Below are positions 16,784 through 25,870 of a DNA stretch of 64,000 nucleotides, in pieces. Positions within the stretch are counted from its first letter, which is position 1. Each line of letters opens with the position of its first letter. The translations under genes and the position numbers were made by a program. The notes under the pieces are model-generated. The model did not search any database, was not told the origin of the DNA, and saw only the letters and a list, made by a program, of their open reading frames with translations. The DNA comes from Bacillota bacterium. GTDB taxonomy: Bacteria; Bacillota; Clostridia; Lachnospirales; Lachnospiraceae. The DNA lies in the NCBI GenBank assembly GCA_023390555.1, contig JAEWCQ010000003.1, forward strand, positions 73,391 to 137,390. The letters run 5' to 3'.

Positions 16784-19090
16784 CTATGATTTCATTTCAT
16801 TATTTATAGCATGGTTTATTTTGTCAACAATTCTTTCGATGAAAGCCTCATCTGCCTTTCCTTTCAGGTAACTGCGAAGTGCTCTTAAAGGCGAATCGTT
16901 CACTATAGCGGCAAGCATTCTGCTCATACCCTCTCCGAGCGTATCCTGGTTTTCCAGCTTTGAAAACGGCAGTTCTCCTACTTCCTCCTTTAAAATTTCC
17001 TGAAGGACTGCGGCAGCGGTTGGATTCGATCTGATGTCACCCAATGTTGAATTCCGGTGGCAAATCCATCCGGTTGCTGAACTATCGGAAAATTGTACGG
17101 TTGCACTCAGGCGGATGTCTCTGCTGGAGGCCCCTATCAGAATCTCATATTCTCCCTGCTCAATACTCCATTTTCCGGTATCTTCATTGAAATATCGGAA
17201 GCTTCGGCTGTCCAGGACAATTTCGATTTCTTTGGTTTCACACTTCCATAAATGAACTTTTTCAAAGCCTTTCAACTCTTTATCCGCTCTCGATATGCCT
17301 GAGTTCTTCTTCCGGACATATACCTGAACCGCTTCTTTCCCGGAGCATTCTCCGATATTGGAAAGATCAAAACGGATATTTATGGTATCCTCTGCAGTCA
17401 GATTTCTTTTATCCAGCTTCAGATTGTCATATTTAAATTCTGTATAACTCAGTCCATGCCCGAACGGAAACAATACGTCCATTTCCCTAATATCATAATA
17501 GCGGTAACCGACAAAAATACCCTCTCCATAGTGAACGATATCTGACTGCCCGCCAAAATCCAAATAAGAAGGATTGTCCTGCAGCCGTTTCGGAAACGTC
17601 TCTGCCAGTTTTCCGCTCGGATTCGCGATTCCAAACAGGATATCCGCCTGTGCCTCTCCGACAGCTTCTCCGGCCAGGTAACATTCCAGTATCGCCGGTA
17701 CACGTTCTGCCCACGGCATCTCAATCGGGCAGCCATTATTCAGCACCACCACGAGATTTGGCTGAACCTCCGCTACCGCTTCTATCAGAATATTCTGGCA
17801 GAGCGGAAGTCTCATATGTTCGCGATCATAGGCCTCTGATTCCATAAATTCAGGCAGACCGGCAAACAGCACCGCAGCATCGCTTTCTTTTGCCACACGA
17901 ACCGCTTCCGCAATCAGTTCCTCATCTACCTCTCTATCCGTCAATTCATATCCCTGCGCATACGTAATCGTTGCATACTGCCTGCAGCTGTCAAGTGCAT
18001 TGGAGATTCTGGAAGCATTGATGTGACTGGAGCCTCCCCCCTGATAACGTGGCTGTTCGGCAAACTTTCCGATGAAAGCATAATTTTTTCCCTTTTGTAA
18101 CGGCAGTATCCTTTTATCCTTCTGTTCTTTGTTTTTTAAAAGCACCATGGATTCACACGCCGTCTGACGCGCAATCTCATGATCTGCTTCCCGGTCAAAT
18201 GCCTCCGGTTCGGATATAGCATCCACATATCGGAATATGATATTGAGAATACGTGCAACTGCCCGATCCAGAATCGTTTCCTCTAACGTTCCGTCTTCCA
18301 CGGCCTTTACGATCAGTTTGTCGTTCACGCCACCGGAATCCGGCATTTCCAGATCCTGTCCGGCCAGAAGACCTTTTACCCGCTCATCGCATGCACCCCA
18401 GTCTGTCACAACAAACCCATCAAATCCCCATTCTTCACGTAAGATTTCTGTCAGAATGCGATGGCTTTGCGATACATATTCGCCATTGACGCGGTTATAG
18501 GAGCACATAACCGTCCAGGGTCTCCCCTCTTTTACGGCTTCTTCAAACCCGGCGAGATAAATCTCTCTGAATGCACGCTCGCTGATCTCCGCAGAGACGG
18601 TCGACCTTCTTTTTTCCTGATTATTCGCGACAAAATGCTTTACACTGGTTCCAATATTTTCAGACTGTACGCCCTGAATGTAAGCAGCTGCCAGTTGTCC
18701 GGATAAGTAAGGGTCCTCCGATAAATATTCAAAATTCCTGCCGCATAGCGGGCTCCGCTTTATATTGATTGCAGGTCCCAAAAGGACTGCCACATTTTCG
18801 GCCCTGCATTCCTTTCCTAAGGTTTCCCCTACCTTTTGAGCCAGACTTCGGTCAAAGGAACTGGCCAGCCCGGCTGCGGAAGGAAAGCAGACTGCTTTTA
18901 TAGAATCATTAATTCCAAGATGATCTGCATTTTCATCCTGCTTACGCAGTCCGTGCGGTCCGTCGGCAACCATGATACGCGGTATATTGAGTCTTTCTAT
19001 ACTCTTGAGATGCCAGAAATCGGCACCGGAGCAAAGACCGGCTTTTTCTTCCAAAGTCATTTGTTCTACGATTTTTTCAATATCTCTCAT
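16784..19090 (-). CDS. Glycoside hydrolase family 3 (beta-glucosidase/beta-xylosidase-like)
   Basis: The protein has 768 residues from the ATG at 19090; a GTG 12 nt upstream sits directly on the GAGAGG ribosome site and is less likely. Features are ADGPHGLR (43-50), KHFVANNQE (151-159), the nucleophile Asp230 in VVTDWG, a second alpha/beta domain with the GGGSSH turn, and a C-terminal fibronectin-like domain from about 590. It removes terminal beta-linked sugars. There is no signal peptide, so it works inside the cell on products brought in by the transporter next door. Confidence 0.92.
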   Translation of the reverse strand: MRDIEKIVEQMTLEEKAGLCSGADFWHLKSIERLNIPRIMVADGPHGLRKQDENADHLGINDSIKAVCFPSAAGLASSFDRSLAQKVGETLGKECRAENVAVLLGPAINIKRSPLCGRNFEYLSEDPYLSGQLAAAYIQGVQSENIGTSVKHFVANNQEKRRSTVSAEISERAFREIYLAGFEEAVKEGRPWTVMCSYNRVNGEYVSQSHRILTEILREEWGFDGFVVTDWGACDERVKGLLAGQDLEMPDSGGVNDKLIVKAVEDGTLEETILDRAVARILNIIFRYVDAISEPEAFDREADHEIARQTACESMVLLKNKEQKDKRILPLQKGKNYAFIGKFAEQPRYQGGGSSHINASRISNALDSCRQYATITYAQGYELTDREVDEELIAEAVRVAKESDAAVLFAGLPEFMESEAYDREHMRLPLCQNILIEAVAEVQPNLVVVLNNGCPIEMPWAERVPAILECYLAGEAVGEAQADILFGIANPSGKLAETFPKRLQDNPSYLDFGGQSDIVHYGEGIFVGYRYYDIREMDVLFPFGHGLSYTEFKYDNLKLDKRNLTAEDTINIRFDLSNIGECSGKEAVQVYVRKKNSGISRADKELKGFEKVHLWKCETKEIEIVLDSRSFRYFNEDTGKWSIEQGEYEILIGASSRDIRLSATVQFSDSSATGWICHRNSTLGDIRSNPTAAAVLQEILKEEVGELPFSKLENQDTLGEGMSRMLAAIVNDSPLRALRSYLKGKADEAFIERIVDKINHAINNEMKS

Positions 19091-19113
19091 ATTGTTACGC
19101 ACCTCTCTTCTTT

Positions 19114-20007
19114 TTATCCTTTTACTGCTCCAATTGCAATTCCCTCCGCAAAATACTTCTGTAAAAACGGGTACAGGACAATAATGGGAAGCATTGCGAC
19201 AAACGCAATTGCCATCCGCACGGAAACCGTAGGCATGGATGCAGTTACACTGGTCATGTTCTTCGATAGCAGTCCGCTCGTCAAGGCCTGCTGATCGCTG
19301 ATCATCTTATTTAACAAATTCTGAATTCCCCAATATTTCTCCTGATTTACGTAATACAGACCATTGGTCCAGTCATTCCAATATCCCAATCCGGCAAACA
19401 GACCGGTCGTTACCAGAATCGGCTTTCCAAGCGGAAATACAATTTTAAAAAATACGGTAAATTGATTTGCGCCATCAATCTCTGCAGCTTCGTACAACGG
19501 CTCCGGTATTGCCTGTACAAGATAAGTACGGATCAGCAGGACATTGACCGCACTTAACAGCAGGTTTGGAACAAGCAGTGAAAATATCGTGTTTTTAATA
19601 TGGAACATACTCGTATACATCATGTACGTCGGCACCAGACCACCATTGAACAGCATCGTAAAAAACACATAAAACGTAATCACCCGTTTAAACGGTAAAT
19701 TTTTCTTTGAAAGACCGAATGCCAGCATAGAACTCATCATTACATTGCAAAAGGTCCCCACCGCAGTCACCAGTATCGTAACGCCATATGCATGGAAAAT
19801 TTTCTGCCCGTTTTCAAAAATATACCGATAGGCTTCCAAACTGAACTTCTGCGGAAACAGAGAATACCCGTTCATAATCAGTGTATTTTCATCTGTAATG
19901 GAGGACATAAACAGTAAAAGGAAAGGAAATATCATAAAAATCGTCAGGACACTCAAAAAAACATGGCAAAAAATCTGATAGTAATAATTCTCTCTTGTCT
20001 TTAACAT
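19114..20007 (-). CDS. Carbohydrate ABC transporter permease (LplC/AraQ type)
   Basis: This 297-residue membrane protein has six hydrophobic segments and the EAA loop (EAAEIDGANQFTVFFKIVFPL in parts) that contacts the ATPase. It belongs to the LplC/YtcP permease group that pairs with LplB-type permeases. The ATPase is not encoded here, which is normal: these systems share an MsmK-like ATPase encoded elsewhere. The ribosome site GGGAGGG precedes the ATG. Confidence 0.92.
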   Translation of the reverse strand: MLKTRENYYYQIFCHVFLSVLTIFMIFPFLLLFMSSITDENTLIMNGYSLFPQKFSLEAYRYIFENGQKIFHAYGVTILVTAVGTFCNVMMSSMLAFGLSKKNLPFKRVITFYVFFTMLFNGGLVPTYMMYTSMFHIKNTIFSLLVPNLLLSAVNVLLIRTYLVQAIPEPLYEAAEIDGANQFTVFFKIVFPLGKPILVTTGLFAGLGYWNDWTNGLYYVNQEKYWGIQNLLNKMISDQQALTSGLLSKNMTSVTASMPTVSVRMAIAFVAMLPIIVLYPFLQKYFAEGIAIGAVKG

Positions 20008-20018
20008 CTTACCCTCCC

Positions 20019-20951
20019 TTAGAACAGTGCATTTTCTTTGCTGAATTTACGCACAAGTGCATTTACCGTTAACACAAGGATAAATCCTACGATTGACTGG
20101 TAAAAACCTGCCGCAGCAGACATACCCGGATTATTTTGCTGCAGTAATGCACGGTATACATAGGTGTCAATTGTATTTGTGGTAGAGTAAAGGGCACCGG
20201 AATTCTGAGGCACCTGGTAAAACAGGCTGAAATCAGAAAAGAAAATTTTACTGATGCTCAACATGACAAGTGTAATGACCGAGGGAATTAATCCAGGCAG
20301 TGTCACCTTCGTCATAAGCTTCCACTTTCCTGCACCATCAATTCTTGCAGCTTCATAAATCTGCCTGTCAATTCCGGCAATACCGGCAATATAAATCAGG
20401 CACCCATATCCAATCCCCTTCCAGAAATTCGTCAGAATCAGTATGACCGGCCACACACTCGGCGTTGAATACCATGAGATCGGGTCAAGCCCCAGTGCAG
20501 GCAGTATTGCATTATTCAACATTCCGTTTTCATTGCTTAACAGCGCAAATGCAATATAAGATACAATCACAAATGACATCAGAAACGGAAATAAAATGGC
20601 ACTTTGATATATTTTTTTTGCCCGCTTGCTGGTTACATCAAAGATCAGAATTGCTATGATAATCCCAAACAAATTGTTAATCAGGATGAATGCCAGATTA
20701 TAAAGAAGTGTATTTCTGGTAATTACAAAGGCCTCTTTTGACTGGAACAGATAAATGAAATTACTATACCACGGATCTGCCCACGGACTTTTCCAGATTC
20801 CGTCCATAAAATTTACGTTCTTAAATGCAGCTATGATACCAGCCATCGGGATGTAATTGTTAATAAAAAGATAAATCAGTCCTGGGCACATCATAATAAA
20901 TACCGGTGCCCAATGTTTCCATTGGGCAGCCTTTTTGTTTTTATGAAGCAT
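20019..20951 (-). CDS. Carbohydrate ABC transporter permease (LplB type)
   Basis: The 310-residue protein has six membrane segments and the EAA loop EAARIDGAGKWKLMTKVTLP. It forms the channel with the LplC-type permease encoded 11 nt downstream. LplB systems bring in oligosaccharides such as xylo- or polygalacturonan-derived sugars. AGGAGG lies 6 nt before the ATG. Confidence 0.92.
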   Translation of the reverse strand: MLHKNKKAAQWKHWAPVFIMMCPGLIYLFINNYIPMAGIIAAFKNVNFMDGIWKSPWADPWYSNFIYLFQSKEAFVITRNTLLYNLAFILINNLFGIIIAILIFDVTSKRAKKIYQSAILFPFLMSFVIVSYIAFALLSNENGMLNNAILPALGLDPISWYSTPSVWPVILILTNFWKGIGYGCLIYIAGIAGIDRQIYEAARIDGAGKWKLMTKVTLPGLIPSVITLVMLSISKIFFSDFSLFYQVPQNSGALYSTTNTIDTYVYRALLQQNNPGMSAAAGFYQSIVGFILVLTVNALVRKFSKENALF

Positions 20952-20965
20952 TCTGCTTCCTCCTG

Positions 20966-22519
20966 TTAATTTTGTTTGTCAGCAAGCCATGCATCTAACT
21001 GTTTCTGTTTTTCATCTATGACTTTTTGAATTCCCGCATCCTCTAACGCTTTTATAAACTTCGGAAGTTCTACATCGGGATCTGCTACACCTGCATTAAA
21101 AGCATCCACATACTGACTTTTTACATTTTCTATCGCGGCGATTTCCGAACTCAATGCGCTGCTGTCATAAGCGAATCCCAAAGCACACGATTTTTGCGCG
21201 GATTTTGTGACTTCAATCTGTTTTTCCCACAAATCAGGATCATTTCCTTCCCAGATACCGCCAAGGCTTGCATTTGGCAGTTCCCAGCCCTGATTAAATG
21301 TATACGTAGAGGTTGTAACATCCACACCATCCGGATAGGTATATAAGCCATCATCTGAAACGACATAATGTTCATCTTCAATTCCATAGTTAAGCAGATC
21401 TGTAACTTCACTGCTTCCATAAAGATAATTCAGTAATAAGAATGCACGTTCCGGATTTTCACTCGACTGTGCGATTCCCCAGCTGTTATACCCATATCCG
21501 GTTGTAGTAAGCTGTCCCTCCGTAACCGGGATGTTGTACATTTCCGTTCCGCAGGATGCTGAATTTGTAGCTTCTGCCTCAGGACCTCCAGGTGTATAGA
21601 AGGAAAATGCACGCCCTGCCTGCACAGCTGTGGATGCCTGATCTGTCGTGGTTGCTGCATCTTTGGATATCCAGCCCTTTTGTGCCCAGTTATAATGGCG
21701 TGTGACCAGATCTTTATAATCATCACTTGCAAACCAGTTTACAACTTCCGGACTCTCCCCATAATTTAAAAGGACTCCATTGAAGTCTGTCAGCGGATCA
21801 CAGGTTTCATAACGGCTGTCAGCAGACATTCCCTTTGTAATCCACATCATAACCGAAGAAGGGTGGTTTTCCTGCACCTTTTCATAAACTGCATCCATAT
21901 CATCCACACTTTTGATATCATCTCTGGTAAATCCCGCTTCTTCCAGCCAGTCCGCACGAAGGCAGATTGTAGATACTCCGGAAGAACCCTTTACAACCGG
22001 AATACCGAACATAAAATCGTTAATGCTCGCCGTATCCACAAGCTCTTCACCCATCTCAGAAAAGGCACTTTTGATATTGTCTCCGTAGTTTTCAACATAG
22101 TCTTTTAAATTTACCACCATCTTGTTATTGATGAAGGACCCGGCAGCACTGTTGATAATCGGGATTAAATCCACTTTGTCACCGCCCTGGAGCATCAGTG
22201 GCAGCTGTGTACTGTAATCACCGTAAGACAACATGACAATATTTATTTTTGTATTAATGTCACGCATCAGAATCTCATTGATTTTGTCTACAACCTTCTG
22301 TTCATCCGGCTGTTCACTTCCCATTAAAACAATCGTTGCCTCATAAGTTTCACTTGTATCAATTCCATCCACTTCACTGGAACCTGTTTCTGTTCCGGCC
22401 ACTGCTCCCTCTGAACTTCCATTCGCTTTGGAAGATTGATTTCCCCCGTTCGAGCAGCCCGCAAGCAATCCTATACTCATGGCACAGACCAAGAGCAATG
22501 ATAATACGTTTTTCTTCAT
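20966..22519 (-). CDS. Extracellular solute-binding lipoprotein (LplA type)
   Basis: The 517-residue protein starts at 22519 after GGGAGG. A short basic stretch and hydrophobic core lead to the lipobox LLAGC, so it would be lipid-anchored outside the membrane. Size and sequence fit family 1 solute-binding proteins that serve LplBC permeases. It captures the oligosaccharide. As first gene of the operon, it follows a TATAAT box at 22573-22568 (minus strand) with no good -35, as expected for a promoter that needs an activator such as the YesN-like regulator. Confidence 0.92.
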   Translation of the reverse strand: MKKNVLSLLLVCAMSIGLLAGCSNGGNQSSKANGSSEGAVAGTETGSSEVDGIDTSETYEATIVLMGSEQPDEQKVVDKINEILMRDINTKINIVMLSYGDYSTQLPLMLQGGDKVDLIPIINSAAGSFINNKMVVNLKDYVENYGDNIKSAFSEMGEELVDTASINDFMFGIPVVKGSSGVSTICLRADWLEEAGFTRDDIKSVDDMDAVYEKVQENHPSSVMMWITKGMSADSRYETCDPLTDFNGVLLNYGESPEVVNWFASDDYKDLVTRHYNWAQKGWISKDAATTTDQASTAVQAGRAFSFYTPGGPEAEATNSASCGTEMYNIPVTEGQLTTTGYGYNSWGIAQSSENPERAFLLLNYLYGSSEVTDLLNYGIEDEHYVVSDDGLYTYPDGVDVTTSTYTFNQGWELPNASLGGIWEGNDPDLWEKQIEVTKSAQKSCALGFAYDSSALSSEIAAIENVKSQYVDAFNAGVADPDVELPKFIKALEDAGIQKVIDEKQKQLDAWLADKQN

Positions 22520-22567
22520 TTTTTTTCCTCCCAATTTTGTTGAACTTTCTATTCCCTTTGTATTTTT

Positions 22568-22573
22568 ATTATA
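22568..22573 (-). promoter_or_regulatory. Putative -10 box of the glycan operon
   Basis: TATAAT on the minus strand lies 49 nt before the binding-protein start. No TTGACA-like box is found 16-18 nt upstream. Instead an inverted repeat, GATTTT-A-AAAATC, covers that place. This would suit activator-dependent transcription. A prediction only. Confidence 0.4.
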
Positions 22574-22635
22574 GTTTGACCGATTTTTAAAATCTATAAT
22601 AGTTCTGTCCTCTGTCTAACAAGAATCTGTCCAAA

Positions 22636-22784
22636 GAACCAAAGTGCACTTTGGTGCACTTCGTACGTTCCCGTATTCTACTGCTTAGAAAGTGCAACTT
22701 TTGTTCCGCGCGCGAAGCTGCGCATCTAAATGTTTTTCTATTGGAAATTCATAGCCTCCATACGTTCATGTAACAAGGTCTTTT
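22636..22784 (-). repeat. Dispersed intergenic repeat, copy B
   Basis: This is the second copy of the element at 11081-11220, lying between buk and the binding-protein gene. It shares TGCACTTCGTACG, CTTTTGTTCCGCGCG, AAGC-GCGCAT and TGTAACAAGGTCTTTT in the same order. It also contains its own inverted repeat AAAGTGCACTTT. The strand given is that of the neighbouring genes. Confidence 0.65.
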
Positions 22785-22799
22785 CTATAGAATAAAGAA

Positions 22800-22822
22800 A
22801 CCGCGGCATAATATGCCGCGGC
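22800..22822 (-). terminator. Terminator of ptb-buk
   Basis: CCGCGGCATA and TATGCCGCGG form a perfect GC-rich hairpin. Read on the minus strand it follows the buk stop by about 20 nt and is followed by TTTCTTTATT. It should end the ptb-buk transcript. Confidence 0.85.
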
Positions 22823-22842
22823 CTGTACGTTCTGTATTAATT

Positions 22843-23910
22843 TTAATATACCTTTACTTCTTCTTCACCCTTCAAGACTCTCAACGCGCCCTGTGCCAAT
22901 GCCAGTAACTCATCTTCGCCCGGATAAACGGTAAATGGAGCAATCCATTCTGCTTTCTTTTTAAGGCTCTCAACAACGTCTGCACCATAGGCTATTCCGC
23001 CGGTCACGATGATCTGGTCGACTTTGCCCTCTAATACACAGGCCATGGAACCAATGTCCTTTGCCACCTGGAACAAAAATGCCTGCTTCACTTCCGATGC
23101 ATGCGCATCGCCTTCGTTCGCCATTTTTGTAACGTCACGCATGTCGTTCGTTCCAAGATATGCATTGAAACCGCCTTTTCCAACAATTTTACTGTATATC
23201 TCTTTTTCGGTATAGTCGCCTGAAAAACACATTTTTATCAAAGCACCGCTTGGCACACCGCCAGCTCTCTCCGGAGAGAATGCACCGTCTCCGTCAAGTG
23301 CATTGAATACATCGATTACGTTTCCGTTTTCATGCGCTCCTACCGAAACACCACCGCCCATATGTACCACAATCAGACGCAGGCTTTCATATGGTTTCCC
23401 TATTTCCTTTGCATAACGCTTTGCCACTGCCTTCTGATTCAAAGCATGAAAAATACTGACTCTTGGCAATTCCGGAACTCCGGAATATCTTGCAATCGGA
23501 ATCAGTTCATCCACAACAACCGGATCCACGATATAGGATGGAGCCTGAATACTGTCTGCGATTTCCTTTGCAATGATTCCACCCAGATTGGAAGCATGCT
23601 GTCCCTGTCTTCCGATCTCCAAATCATGAAGCAGTTCCGGTGTCACCGCATAAGTTCCTCCCGGAATCGGTTTTAACATACCGCCTCTTCCGACTACGAC
23701 ATTCAGATCCTTGACATCAAAGTTCTTTTCTTTCAGTAATCCAAGAATAATCTTTGCCCGAAAATCCTTCTGATCGACAATCGAGTCATATACAGCCAGT
23801 TCTTCTGTCGTGTGTCTGAGTGTCTCCTCAAACAGCAGATTCTCATCTTCAAAGACACCGATCTTTGTGGATGTGGAACCAGGATTGATAATTAAGCTTT
23901 TTATGGACAT
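22843..23910 (-). CDS. buk: Butyrate kinase
   Basis: The 355-residue protein is a typical butyrate kinase of the ASKHA fold: INPGSTSTKIGVF at 8-20, HMGGGVSVGAH and the TGGIAYG motif near the end. It turns butyryl-phosphate and ADP into butyrate and ATP in the cytoplasm. It follows ptb by 22 nt in one operon. Branched-chain acyl phosphates are possible alternative substrates. Confidence 0.94.
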   Translation of the reverse strand: MSIKSLIINPGSTSTKIGVFEDENLLFEETLRHTTEELAVYDSIVDQKDFRAKIILGLLKEKNFDVKDLNVVVGRGGMLKPIPGGTYAVTPELLHDLEIGRQGQHASNLGGIIAKEIADSIQAPSYIVDPVVVDELIPIARYSGVPELPRVSIFHALNQKAVAKRYAKEIGKPYESLRLIVVHMGGGVSVGAHENGNVIDVFNALDGDGAFSPERAGGVPSGALIKMCFSGDYTEKEIYSKIVGKGGFNAYLGTNDMRDVTKMANEGDAHASEVKQAFLFQVAKDIGSMACVLEGKVDQIIVTGGIAYGADVVESLKKKAEWIAPFTVYPGEDELLALAQGALRVLKGEEEVKVY

Positions 23911-23932
23911 GGTATCCTCCTTTGCACGCCTG

Positions 23933-24853
23933 CTACTTGTTTTTTCTCATTTCTTCTGATACAACTGCGGCCAATGCCATAGAGTTCACCTTTGTTTCAA
24001 AGGTATCAGAACGGCTGGTCAGGATAACCGGAACTGTGGTTCCAGTCAGGATACAGGCATTTTTCACATTCAGTAAATGCACAATTGCCTTATACACAAG
24101 GTTTCCCGCATGAATATCTGGAAAAAGTAAGATATCTGCATCTCCCTGAATCTTGCGATCTGTTGCACCCTTGTGTTTTGCTGCTTCCGGATCAATTGCA
24201 AGATCAAGCGATAACGGTCCGTCAATGATACAATCGGTAATCTTTCCCTCTTCGTTCATCTTTGTAAGCTCTGCAGCATCCATGGTTACCGGCATTTTCG
24301 GATTGACAACTTCAACTGCTGCAAGCGGTGCAATCTTTGGCACTGCAATACCGCAGGCTCTGGTCACCGGTAATGTATTTTTAATAATATTCACTTTATC
24401 TTCCAGGGTCGGATATGTCATAAATGCAACGTCTGTCAAAAACAGCAGACGGTCAATTCCCGGAATATCAAACACGCATACGTGCGATAATACTCCGCCT
24501 GTCCGTAATCCTACTTCTTTGTCGAGTACGCTCTTCAAAAAGTTTTTTGAATCAATCAAGCCTTTCATGTACATGTCCGCTTCACCGTCGTGGGCCAGTT
24601 TCACAGCTCTGAGAGATGCTTTAATATCATCTTTTTCATCAATGATACGGTAACTGTTAAGATCCATTCCAATGGTGGAAGCAATCTCCCTGATCTTATC
24701 TTCATCTCCAACAAGAATTGCATCTGCAATCCCTCTTTTTTTCGCCTCTGCCACTGCTTCTAATACTGCGGCATCCTGCGCTACGGATACGGCCACTTTT
24801 TTCATGTCGCATTCACTCACTTTAGCAACAATTTCATCAAAACCCTTTTTCAT
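23933..24853 (-). CDS. ptb: Phosphate butyryltransferase
   Basis: The 306-residue protein belongs to the phosphate acetyl/butyryltransferase family, with PKIAPLAAVEVVNP near residue 177 and GDADILLFPDIHAGN near 228, a motif set usual for Ptb. It makes butyryl-phosphate from butyryl-CoA and phosphate, feeding the buk product. The two genes form a short operon with a Rex-like site in the promoter region and a terminator after buk. The CoA route genes (thl, hbd, crt, bcd) are not in the window. Confidence 0.93.
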   Translation of the reverse strand: MKKGFDEIVAKVSECDMKKVAVSVAQDAAVLEAVAEAKKRGIADAILVGDEDKIREIASTIGMDLNSYRIIDEKDDIKASLRAVKLAHDGEADMYMKGLIDSKNFLKSVLDKEVGLRTGGVLSHVCVFDIPGIDRLLFLTDVAFMTYPTLEDKVNIIKNTLPVTRACGIAVPKIAPLAAVEVVNPKMPVTMDAAELTKMNEEGKITDCIIDGPLSLDLAIDPEAAKHKGATDRKIQGDADILLFPDIHAGNLVYKAIVHLLNVKNACILTGTTVPVILTSRSDTFETKVNSMALAAVVSEEMRKNK

Positions 24854-24903
24854 CTCTGCACCTTTCCACCCAATTCACAAGTGGGTATTATAAAATGTTC
24901 TGT

Positions 24904-24921
24904 TTGTTAAAATAATAACAC
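24904..24921. promoter_or_regulatory. Rex-like operator upstream of ptb
   Basis: TTGTTAA-AATA-ATAACAC matches the redox regulator Rex consensus TTGTTAA-N4-TTAACAA at 12 of 14 fixed positions. It lies just upstream of a minus-strand TATAAT box at 24892-24887, in the -35 region. Rex controls fermentation genes in Clostridia by the NADH/NAD+ ratio. No rex gene is in the window. Confidence 0.6.
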
Positions 24922-24996
24922 ACATTCCAAATAATAGCACACAGGGTTTTAAAAATCAATATCTGAGCGGATTGTTTCCTATTGAAAGCAAGAACG

Positions 24997-25275
24997 CTAT
25001 TTTTCCACACTTCTTTCCTGAACGGTTACCCGGATGACATCTCCCGGCTGCTTACCAATTTTTGCTCTAATTTCCTTTCTTATTCCAATAATATGGCAGG
25101 GGGTCTTCATTCTGACCAGACTTCCCTCATATGGTTCTCCGTCAAATGTAGCTCTGACCGGCACTCTTCCTTTTCCAAATTCCGCCTTGACATCAAATGG
25201 TATTTCTATATACGCACCATCGATATCAGGCACTTTCCTGATTTCCGCTTCAAATTCATAGACTTTTTCGTTCAT
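24997..25275 (-). CDS. DUF1905 domain protein
   Basis: This 92-residue protein matches the small DUF1905 beta-rich family: YEFEAEIRKV at the start, YIEIPFDVKAEFGKGRVPVRATFDG in the middle and GDVIRVTVQER at the end. The role is unknown; other members are fused to YdeI-like domains. It follows the DUF6790-like membrane gene by 20 nt and so may be under the same TetR regulator. The ribosome site is weak. Confidence 0.75.
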   Translation of the reverse strand: MNEKVYEFEAEIRKVPDIDGAYIEIPFDVKAEFGKGRVPVRATFDGEPYEGSLVRMKTPCHIIGIRKEIRAKIGKQPGDVIRVTVQERSVEK

Positions 25276-25295
25276 GCTTCACACCACATCCTTTT

Positions 25296-25796
25296 TCATT
25301 TTAAAAAAACAGCTGTCATAATTATGGGAAGCATCAGTTCCAGCAAAATCGTACCGTCTGTGACCGTCACAAACAGCTCTGTCCGATTCCTGTCTTTCCG
25401 AAATACATGCTGTATAAATGCCAGCATATAATACAAAAAACCAATCATCCATACCCCGCTTCTGTAGGGAGCATAAAAGAGCGAAAGAATTCCGCACAGA
25501 CCCACTGCAAGATTGGAAAATCCGAGCTCCCGAACAATAGTATATGCATTTTCTTCCTTTAATTCAAATATATTTCTGGCCGTAAATGCAGGCTGCAGAA
25601 TCTGCTTGAGTCCGCAGGTAAAAAGCCTCATTCCGATTCCCCAGAACAGAATCCATTTCATCGTGACTGCGGAAAGTATCTTGTGATTCAAGAGCCAATC
25701 CACTGTAATGGACAGGAACGGCAGTATATAAAAAAATAAAATCACCGATATCTCGAAAAGTCCTATTCTCTCTTTTTTCTTTTCCATCTGTTCCAT
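25296..25796 (-). CDS. Membrane protein, DUF6790-like
   Basis: This 166-residue protein has four hydrophobic segments (about 13-30, 43-60, 93-112, 142-164). The RELGFSNLAVGLCGILSLF stretch is reminiscent of DUF6790 membrane proteins, but the assignment is from memory. No function is known. A 15-bp palindrome that also occurs before the nearby tetR lies immediately upstream, so the TetR protein probably represses it. AAGGAGG precedes the start. Confidence 0.6.
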   Translation of the reverse strand: MEQMEKKKERIGLFEISVILFFYILPFLSITVDWLLNHKILSAVTMKWILFWGIGMRLFTCGLKQILQPAFTARNIFELKEENAYTIVRELGFSNLAVGLCGILSLFYAPYRSGVWMIGFLYYMLAFIQHVFRKDRNRTELFVTVTDGTILLELMLPIIMTAVFLK

Positions 25797-25812
25797 ATAT
25801 CCTCCTTAATGA

Positions 25813-25827
25813 ATGAATTTTATTCAT
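25813..25827. promoter_or_regulatory. TetR operator, site 1
   Basis: ATGAAT-TTT-ATTCAT is a perfect 15-bp inverted repeat 17 nt before the membrane-protein start. The same arms occur at 26501-26515 before tetR itself. Confidence 0.65.
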
Positions 25828-25841
25828 CTTTGTTTTTATTG

Positions 25842-25867
25842 AAAGGGCTTCCAATGGAAGCCCTTTT
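25842..25867 (-). terminator. Terminator of tetR
   Basis: AAAGGGCTTCC and GGAAGCCCTTT pair around AAT. On the minus strand the hairpin lies 4 nt after the tetR stop. The plus strand has the better T-run, the minus strand reads CAATAAAA, so termination in that direction may be leaky. Confidence 0.6.
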
Positions 25868-25870
25868 TGA

